From Choristocarpus tenellus KU-1152 (Eukaryota > Phaeophyceae): a stretch of 28,499 nucleotides of DNA. Shown piece after piece: positions 20,916 to 28,499 of this stretch (positions within the stretch are counted from its first letter, which is position 1; every line of letters starts with the position of its first letter). The translations under genes and the position numbers were made by a program. Location of the stretch: NCBI GenBank assembly GCA_964200185.2, contig CAXNAD020000123.1:1-28499 (forward strand), given 5' to 3'. Below the pieces are notes generated by a model, which saw only the letters and a program-made list of their open reading frames with translations, made no database searches and was not told the origin of the DNA.

Positions 20916-22563
20916 CCTGTTCACTCGTCGTCAGGGTCAGCGAGATACTTATACAGACCTTTATCCAGAATACACTGCAAGTTATGTCGAGATAATTGGA
21001 TTGTTAAAAGGATCTTGATAACATCACAAGACCAACAATGTCTAATTGAGATGGAAAGGGGGTAAGATTTACAAAAGAACGAGTGGGAAGCAAAGAAGGA
21101 GGGCACGAGAGTGGGAGCAAAGGCAAATATAACCAGGGTAAATGGAATAACGTGTCCAACATTTTACCTGAACATTACTTCAGTTGACTTTGTTCGCACC
21201 GAGACCTTACCTTGATGAGGAGTGTCACACCAACGTCTTGTACCCTCAAGACGGTGAGAAAGGTTTTTGAGCAAAACAAAACGAGAAACATTACAGAAAT
21301 AATTATACCGCAAGGCCTTTATTTGTACCGTGTGATATAGCCTTGATACCGTACGTTTTTAATTGTACCATGGCCCCATTAGCCACACACGTAAAGGGAG
21401 GGAAAGCGGAGTGGAGGAACAGGAGTACACCAAAGAACCACACGGCCGATGCCTGGATCTTTACCCCTTGTTTTTAGCTAAAGGAATTCTGTGGCTGGAG
21501 AGAGAGGATCACTTCTCCAAGAGTGTGACTTGTCAATCTTGTTACCATCCCTGTTGGATACCCTGTCCGGCACTTGGTGTAGGTGCCTTCAGAAGAAGCG
21601 AGGTGCACAGAGCGTGTGGCAGCAAGCCTCCTCCAATACGACACTATGGTAAGCCCTGATGAACACTTACTGATCCTGGTCCTGTCCCCGTTTTTTTTCA
21701 TCATCCGGGCGAGCGGGTTCGATATCGAACACGCTTGCTTGTGGGGCTCTGATGCCCACCCCAGCCTCAAAAATGGCGTCAAGGGGCAGGACCGAACGGA
21801 CGATGCACCTCCCTGTGCACGCTATCTTCTTTTGTTGCACCGTGTTATGCCCTCGAAATGTCCGCTCGACCATGTCCCCTCGGTTATTCGCGTACGATTG
21901 CGGAACGACCAACCCCCAACAAGCAGCTGCTGTACCACCCTACACCCCGGATCCACACAAAATGCGAGCGACACCTGCCACGGCGATAAGGAGAGAGGGC
22001 CTGGCGAGCTTAGTGACCTTTCTTGGGGACGCGGAGCGCCAGCGGCGAGGCAAAGTCTCTCAAAAAGAGGGGTGGGAACCCGTTTCCCCCAACCTTTCGT
22101 GTCTACACACTCCTCCTAGATCGGGGCCTTAGAGCCCCGAATATTTTTTTAGTAATCTTACTTTATCAGGCGCCTCACTTGAGGACCCCACGGACTGTAA
22201 TAAGTCATTTACACCATATCTGATAGATAACTATAGATAATTAGAGTTCTAGATTATAGTGTTTGCCATGTTCATTGGTGGTCTCATTTATTGTGTGACC
22301 CACGCCGACAACGGGCAATTGCCGCTTCCCGCCTCTCTCCCATTTTGACATTCATGCGCATGCTGCAATATTTGATTAATTAAAGTGGAAGGGGTTGGAA
22401 TCTTCTGTGATTTCTATCGCCGTTCCACTTCGCCTGTGTGGTAGCCCGTTTTGAGACCTTCACGCTCACAGCTGCTGCCCGCGCGACCTACCGTATACCC
22501 CCCCCTTGCCCCTTCCTCGGCATACACCTTCCATCTGCTGTACCCTATTACTCAATCGGGTGC
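20916..22563. other. divergent intergenic region between CKS1 and PRPF40-type gene
   Basis: This 1.65-kb space must contain both promoters. From about 21580 to 22140 it is GC-rich, with long overlapping open frames on both strands (21583-22119 + and 21752-22132 + in different frames; 21912-21671 -). None is recognised. The minus frame ends exactly at a strong donor (gtaagt, after 21671), so it could be a leader exon of CKS1 or of an unknown gene. A likely acceptor for a CKS1 leader exon (acataacttgcag) lies just before 20974. Upstream of the PRPF40 start the frame is open back to 22438, but without an ATG. Confidence 0.4.
22121..22150 (+). other. perfect hairpin followed by T tract
   Basis: tcggggc (22121-22127) and gccccga (22134-22140) form a perfect 7-bp stem with a 6-base loop (cttaga). 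Seven T residues follow at 22144-22150. The layout copies a bacterial intrinsic terminator; in a nuclear genome it could instead be a Pol III end or an RNA hairpin. No RNA gene could be recognised upstream. The histone-type 3' hairpin (6-bp stem, 4-base loop) does not match. Confidence 0.5.
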
Positions 22564-25500
22564 ATGCAGGCGGGTCGTGGAAGAGGCATGGTTTTACCTG
22601 CATGGATGACACAGGGTAAGGCTCAGCCAATTGCGGGAGGCCTGGGTTCTGATAAAGTAGGCATGGTTGGTGTTCCGCCACAGGAACGTGCGCCAGGCGG
22701 CCTTCAAGACGCTGCCCTGTCAAGGCCAGCATTTGCATCATTGCCCATGCCGACTGGAGGTCCTGCCAGGGGTCCCCCAGCCCGGGGTCCACCAGGCCAA
22801 CCCCCCCACCAGCAAGGCCTTCCAGGTCAAGTTCAACCAAACCAAGGCCCACCGAACCAAGGTCCACCTAACCAAGGCCCACCTAACCAAGGCCCACCTA
22901 ACCAAGGCCCACCCAACCAGGGCCCACCTAACCAGGGCCCACCCAACCAAGGCCCACCCAACCAGGGCCCACCCAACCAAGGCCCACCCAACCAAGGGCT
23001 CCCAAATCATGGCCAAGGCCCACCCAACCAGGGCCAAGGCCCACCCAACCAGGGCCAAGGCCCACCCAACCAGGGTCAAGGCCCACCCAACCAGGGTCAA
23101 GGCCCACCCAACCAGGGTCAAGGCCCACCTAACCAGGGTCAAGGCCTACAGAATCAAGGCCAACCCAACCAAAATCAGTCTGGTCAGGTTCCCCCGACTG
23201 CGGCCCGTACAACTTACAGCGCTCCGCCCACGGCACGCCCCCCCCCTGCATTACTGCACCCACCCCCTGGAGGTCATAATCCATTTAGCATGCCACCCCA
23301 GCAGCAGCAACAGCAACACCAGCCTCAGCTCCACCAACACCAGCATCAACATCACCCACACATCTATAACCAAGGACCTCGACCAGGGATGGCTGTCCCA
23401 CGGCCTATGATGGGGGCACCACCGATGATGCACCAGTATGGCAGGCCACCCATGATGGGACCTGGTGGGGTACCACCGAGGATGGTCCCCCCTCCTATGG
23501 CTCCACCTTCACATGGCTGGAGTGAACACCGTGCTCCTGATGGTCGTCCCTACTTTTACAACTCCCAGACCCGAGTGAGCACCTATGACAGACCTGCAGA
23601 GCTCAAGAGTCCTCAAGAGAAGGCAGCAGCATTGGCTGCAGCACAGGCCAAGGCTGCACCTGTGATTGCAGCTGCAGCAACCACAGCAGCTGCTGTTGCA
23701 GCTGCAGCAGCTGTGACCTCAGGACCACCAAGTGCTAGGCCTGTTGGACCAGTGGGGGGTGTGGTGGCAGCACAAGCTGCACCATCAATGACCGGGGCCA
23801 CTGTCTCACAGTCAGCAGCAGCAGCACCATCAGTAGTAACTCCCACCACGTCCTCGAGCTCTCCAACAGCTCAGCCAGCTGCTGTACTCAAACCAGCAGT
23901 GGCCCCTCCGGTTGCACCCCCGGTGGCCCCAGTCATCCCTGTGATTCCCAAATGCAAATGGAAGTCGTATGATGGACCTGGGGGTCGAAAATACTACAGT
24001 GATGGAAAGTCATCCCTGTGGGAGAAACCTCAGGAGCTCAAGGACTACGAGGCTGCTGTGGCTGTGGCAGCTGCTGCCAAGTCAGCAGCTGATGGGTTGT
24101 CGCCACCTGCTGCTCCTGTAGCTCCTGCGGCAGCATCCCCTATTGCAGTGGCTAATGTTGGGACATTCCCTGTTGTCCCCGCTGCAGCCTCTGCAGCCTC
24201 AGCTGCTGCTGCAGCAGCAGCTGCTGCTCCTGCTGTGAAAGCTGAACCCGTTGTGGAACTGGTTGGCTTCGGTGGTTCCAATGGGGTTGTAGGGCATCAG
24301 ACACAGGCATCACCAGAGCCAACAGCATCTGCACCAGTGAAGCAGGCGAAGGTGGAGTCATTTGTAGAAGAAAAGGAGGATGTTGTGTCTACCAGCAGTA
24401 AAGGCAAGGGAGGAAAGAACAAGGGAAAGGATATAATGGATGTGTCTATGTACAAGACTCAGGAGGAGAAGAAGACAGCGTTCACAGATATGCTCAAGGA
24501 GTATGAGGTTACCAGTACCACTAAGGTGTGCCAGTCAAACTTACAATTGAGGGTTCACATAGCAGTTGGGGTTGGGACCAGAGCTTGGTTTACGTTGGTT
24601 CCAGCAGGGATGAAGGCTGAATTATGATATTGTTTTGCGTTGGGGCAAGGGCAGGTACTATATGCCTTAGGATATGCCTTAGGAACTTTTGTGATCAAGG
24701 TGTGCAACAGATGTATGCCGGGACACCCTTATGTTGTGTACTGCTTAAAATTTGTCAGTAAATTTGTGAAATGAGGCAGAGAATAGGCACCAGTTGGAGA
24801 TAAAGGTAGTTGTGAGAAGTGAGGAATGACGTTAAGCCCCATCAATTCAATCCAGGAGAAAGGACAGATTGCTCCTAAGTGAACTGTTTTTCGTTTTTCG
24901 ATTTCCGTCAACATGAACATGAAAACTTCTAGTACATGTCGAACCTCTGTTGGACATATTTTAAGTCAGTGTGGATTGATACCCTTTTACCAAGTTACAT
25001 ATTCCTCAACAATCGCCACTGGATGACTTGGTACCAGGCAAAGACAGTTGTGACAGTGTTTCCTCTTGCTTGACTTTATCTAAATGTAACTTGTGTCTTT
25101 CCCCATCTCACATAACTTGTGCATGAAAGTGGCCAGAGACAGAGCGATATTGCAAGTTAGACCCCAGATGGGACCTTTTAAAGAAGGGCATGAGGCGCCA
25201 GACCTGGACAGAGTATCAAAATAGGAGGTGAGGACTTTGCTGCAACAATGGTTATGACCCAGGGGAGGTGGAGTTCAAAATATTGCTTCTGTTGCTTTAA
25301 TACTAGTGTTTTGTTAAGAGAGTGCAGGGCCTTTCTCAAAGGCCAGAAATCCTGTTCTTTGCTGTAAGGTCTCTTGCTTTGTGTAGGAGGTAGGAAAATG
25401 AATGTTTGATTGCTGATGCATATTATGACTATCTAATTTGTTTTGTCAGCAGCTGGTCTACATTCAACGTAGTGGTTGTCAGGTCCATTATGCCGCGTGT

Positions 25501-28499
25501 TCTTGTCTGGTTTGCTTATCAGTCCCCACAGCATGAAGTGCAAAGGGTGCCGTAACTGATGCCTTGCTTATAGATGAAGGTATCATATCTTGTGCACTCC
25601 CTCCCCCCCCTGCCATTTCATTTCTTTCTGTTGATGGCCATCAAGATTACCTGCCTTGGTAGACTTATCTTACTTTTGTACTTACCCACTTGTTAATCTA
25701 TCTTCCATTGTCTTAGGCGCAAGGAAGAGGTGGAGGAGAAGAGGGCCATGGCGAAAAAGGCACGCATGGGATTCATGAAGATGCTGGCTCAGAACACTCA
25801 GATTGATGGTCGTTCTAGGTGGGATGACGCTGAGCGGTCTCTGAGGGATGACCCCCGCTTCAAGGCAGTGCCTGATTCAATTGACAGGGAGGACTTGTTC
25901 AATGAGTTTGTGGATGCCTTGACCAAGAAAGAAAAGGTGACTCAAGACTCCGTTCTTTAGTTAGCCTGTTAGAGTCATGAGTACACGATTTTTGTTGGGC
26001 GGAGAGTGATTTTGATTGGCTCAAGCTATCAATAGTGCAGAGATAACCAGGACTGGTGTATATTATATTTGTGTGTAGAGTAGTAGAAGTAGTAGTTGAG
26101 AGGCGAGGTGAATATCCTGGCAAGGGAGGGTGAAATGAAGAGGCTTCCCTCTGTCTCCGTGGGTGACTTTTGTATATCTTTGTCTTGACAACTCTGCCAT
26201 ATTACATGTATGTTGTAGGTGGTGCGATGAACTTTATCCTCTTGTGCCTTGAGGCTCTCTTGTTGAGTTGGTCGTTTTGTTGCAGTCCGCTCAGTATTTG
26301 TCACTATCTTTTGATTATTTCTCAGGAGGATCGCCGAGCAGCTCAGAAGCAGGCGAGTGACTCTTTCCGGGACTTTTTGGCGGAGGAGTATCTGGCCATG
26401 GGCATCACCTTTCGTACACAGTGGCGGGATGCAAGGGATGCAGTGGAGAGGAAGGCCCCAACAGACACAGACATCTTGGAAGAGAGTGACAAGCGAAGGA
26501 TTTTGCAGGACCTTGTACACAAGCTCATCAAGGTGACTGAGATGATAAGGCAGAGGAAGAGGACCCAAAAGAAACACTTGTGATGTGCTTTTGAAGGAGG
26601 GGAGTTGAGGGATGCTGTATGGCTTGTTGATCGTTCTGTGGTGTTGGGATTTGAATAGAGTTTTGTGATAAACGTGTCCTTTATGTTGAGTTGGTGTGTA
26701 CTTTTTTTCTTCTATGTCTGGATCTGGGAGTCGTGCAGGAATTGTTTACAAAGAAGGTTCCTTGTGGAGAATATGTGTATGTCCTGCATGTGTCCACGTG
26801 AGCATGTGGCAGAACCTTGAGCTTGTGTCTTGAATCACCATCGCGTTGGTTTGATTGGTGACAACTCCTTAGGAAGAGGACGAGCGCAAGGCGAGGGAGC
26901 GGGAGGAACGTAGGCGCCAGGATCGTCTTCGCCGTGAGGACTTTCGTGAGTTCCTTAAGGGTATGGTGGAAGAGAATGCAATCACAGCTGATACAACTTG
27001 GAAGGACCTGAAGCGATCCATTGAGGATGAAGAGGCGTACAAGGCCATGGAGAATCAGCAAGGAGGGGCCCGCGATGTGTTTGACGAGATTGTATCTGAC
27101 CTGCGCCGGCAGGTTAGTGTGAAGAGTGTCGGGGGCGGGAGGTGGTGGTGGACTATTATTTGTAAATTTTTTGTGCAAGTCTTTCTGTGCGTATTAGTGA
27201 CTGTAGTGTTGGGAATATTTGGATTGGTTATTTTGGTAGGCGCAATGTATGCTGTTAAAGTGTCCTTGCTATGCCTTGCTTGAGAGGTGCTCCTATTGTA
27301 ATTTGGTGCTTTGGAAGTTGTTATTTTGTGACTGAAAATATTTTTGTTTAATACTCTGTGTAACTGAATGCATGTCTTCTTTGGTGACACTGTTTTGAAG
27401 AGCCCTTCTAATGGGGGCAATTGTTGCTGGATTATGAGGTTGATGCTCTATTGTTGAATTTTTTTGTTTTTATCAACAATTCGGACTGTAGATTTGTTCT
27501 CATTTTCAATTTGAAAGTCTACGTTGAATAAGAAAGTCAAGGGTTATTGGTTGTATTCTGAGTGCTGTTCAATGACTGCCCTCTATGCTTGTATTGGCTG
27601 CTTGATATTGGAAAGTATTGACAGTTTTGTCTCTCTGGAGAAAACACTCTTGTTTAAACTGTTTTCAAGAATTTGAGTGCACATTAATCGACCATATTTT
27701 GTCAGAAACTATTGAGTTTTCCCCTTGAAAGCACCTAAGTCTTGAGAGCAATATTTCCTCTAGATATGATATCTACGTGTTGCAGTGTTATGGACCTGTG
27801 CTCAAATCAAGCTGGGTTTTGTAGGAACATAATTGGTTGTCCAGGGAAACAGAACCAATACTAGAGGAGTTATCTGGACTTCACTCCCCCCGATACTGTC
27901 TTCCTTGCCGGGGCTAGTGCCCTAAAAGTTCTGAGTTTGACTTTTGAGAGGATAGGATTGTGCTTCTAGATCCATAGAGGATGAGGGTAGATTGAGCAAT
28001 GTGAAACCGAACCGGTTGAAGTTGAGTCTAAATCATGCATGTCTATCTATTGTTGATGCCTGTTGCTTTCCCAATCCCACCTCCCATCCAGTTCCGTGAT
28101 GACAAGCGATGTGTAGAGGACATGATGATAGCTGCCAACTGTACAGTGTTGCCAGACACTGAGAGGGCTGAGTTTGAGTCTGTGCTGCTGGCTTACGAGG
28201 ACTGCCAATTTTCTGGTGAAGATGATAAGGGTGACGGAAAGACGGGAGATGGTATGGATGAAAATGGGGGTAAAGGGATCGCCAAGGAAGAGCATGAAGG
28301 AGAAGGGTCCAATGGCACAAAATATGAGGGTAGAGGCAGGGATGGCAAGGCCAGGTCCTCAGATAGAGACCGTGGGAGGAGTAGGAGCCGTAGCAGGGGT
28401 AAGAGGAGTCGGAGCCGGAGTCGGAGCCGGGGGGGGGGGGGGCGGGGGGGGGGGGGCAGGGACAAGAAAGAAAAGGAGGCAATACCCCCAAAGCGGGCG
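22564..28499 (+). CDS. PRPF40: PRPF40-type pre-mRNA processing factor (WW-FF protein), 3' end beyond window
   Basis: Exons 22564-24525, 25130-25227, 25717-25936, 26326-26532, 26873-27112 and 28092 to the edge give at least 1,045 aa. The start is the ATG before MQAGRGRGMVLPAWMTQG, whose PAWMTQG is typical of splicing factors. In order: a GPPNQ tandem repeat, a Gln/His run, WW1 (W319 to P344, WSEHRAPDGRPYFYN), Ala-rich spacers, WW2 (W466 to P489, ending LWEKP), then FF domains. FF1 (about 634-690) spans the first intron: the DMLKEYEVTSTTK end of exon 1 is completed by WPETERYCKLDPRWDLL in exon 2. FF2 is about 701-760 (DPRFKAV), FF3 764-829, FF4 848-909. Exon 6 begins with a weak FF-like helix pair and leads to an acidic/Gly stretch and an Arg-Ser tail with poly-Gly. 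In yeast and animals Prp40 is a U1 snRNP component; WW domains bind Pro-rich branch-point proteins and FF domains bind phosphorylated Pol II CTD and other factors. It would act in the nucleus at early 5' splice-site recognition. Confidence 0.95.
22846..23163 (+). repeat. in-frame GPPNQ tandem repeat with two periods (15 bp and 21 bp)
   Basis: Ten 15-bp units coding GPPNQ run from 22846 to 22995, followed by one altered unit (GLPNH, 22996-23010). After a GQ step, 21-bp units coding GPPNQGQ run from 23017: six intact to 23142, then one altered (23143-23163). Units differ mainly at silent positions, so expansion was recent. Several frames, including antisense ones, stay open across it; those are by-products of the repeat. 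It sits in the N-terminal Pro/Gln-rich region of the PRPF40-type protein. Confidence 0.95.
28373..28460 (+). repeat. Arg-Ser repeat and double poly-G tract in the last visible exon
   Basis: The coding strand carries RSRSR-type codons followed by 14 G (28429-28442), one C, then 13 G (28444-28456). The frame reads SRGGGGRGGGGRDKK and stays open to the edge, so the run lengths as given keep the expected charged C-terminus. Such G runs are hard to sequence and assemble, so the exact count is uncertain. Confidence 0.8.

Noticed and set aside
22121-22140. Histone-type 3' stem-loop
   Set aside because: Stem and loop lengths and loop sequence (cttaga) do not match the conserved histone hairpin, and no histone gene is adjacent.
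22738-23142. Long antisense frames across the PRPF40 repeat (Trp-Ala-Leu and Gly-Leu repeats)
   Set aside because: They arise because a 15/21-bp repeat without stops in one frame tends to be open in others; the sense frame has the WW and FF domains.
22667-23410. Second + strand frame of 247 codons inside the PRPF40-type gene
   Set aside because: It is a frame-shifted shadow of the repeat and Pro/Gln-rich region, with no domain.
1-28499. CRISPR arrays, bacterial operons, toxin-antitoxin or phage modules
   Set aside because: No direct-repeat/spacer pattern or clustered compact genes; the intron-rich gene structures identify nuclear eukaryotic DNA.

Overview
This window is nuclear DNA from a eukaryote. 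Its genes are split by introns of about 0.1 to 1.1 kb with GT-AG ends, are well separated, and lie on both strands. The best clue to the lineage is the sufE-bolA gene product. Its N-terminus reads as a signal peptide followed by a phenylalanine at the predicted cleavage site (CDA|F), the bipartite 'ASAFAP-type' plastid targeting signal of algae with a red-derived secondary plastid. A photosynthetic stramenopile (heterokont alga) fits best; this is an inference from one leader.

Five genes can be supported after manual exon joining. (1) 7387-9869, +: a plastid SufE-BolA fusion, four exons, 312 aa. (2) 14365-13439, -: a divergent PPPDE/DeSI-like thiol hydrolase, probably two exons. (3) 14587-17782, +: an SGNH/GDSL-type hydrolase, five exons, 296 aa, divergent from gene 2 across about 220 bp. 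(4) 20915-19394, -: CKS1, the cyclin-dependent kinase regulatory subunit, three exons, 111 aa. (5) 22564 to beyond the right edge, +: a PRPF40-type U1 snRNP splicing factor with two WW domains, four FF domains, an RS-like tail and a long GPPNQ tandem repeat.

The left quarter (1-7300) is gene-poor. It holds a probable MITE at 1657-1914, a degraded AT-rich lysine-rich reading frame at 3341-3758, a weak exon-like segment at 3231-3287, a doubtful sulfatase-like remnant near 4424-4681 and one unrecognised open segment at 488-760. The spaces between genes 1 and 2 (3.6 kb), 3 and 4 (1.6 kb) and 4 and 5 (1.65 kb) hold no gene I can recognise. The last of these includes a GC-rich, ORF-dense island that ends in a perfect hairpin plus T tract.

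The genes do not form a pathway: Fe-S cluster sulfur supply, an esterase-like enzyme, a cysteine-hydrolase fold protein, cell-cycle control and splicing. I see no bacterial-style operon, CRISPR array, rRNA or convincing tRNA, and no clear undescribed multi-gene system. The most notable items are the exon-bounded SufE-BolA fusion, the divergent PPPDE-like protein with an altered cysteine block, the excess of GTG at donor sites, the two-period repeat and the Trp-to-Tyr change in the PRPF40 protein, and the MITE.
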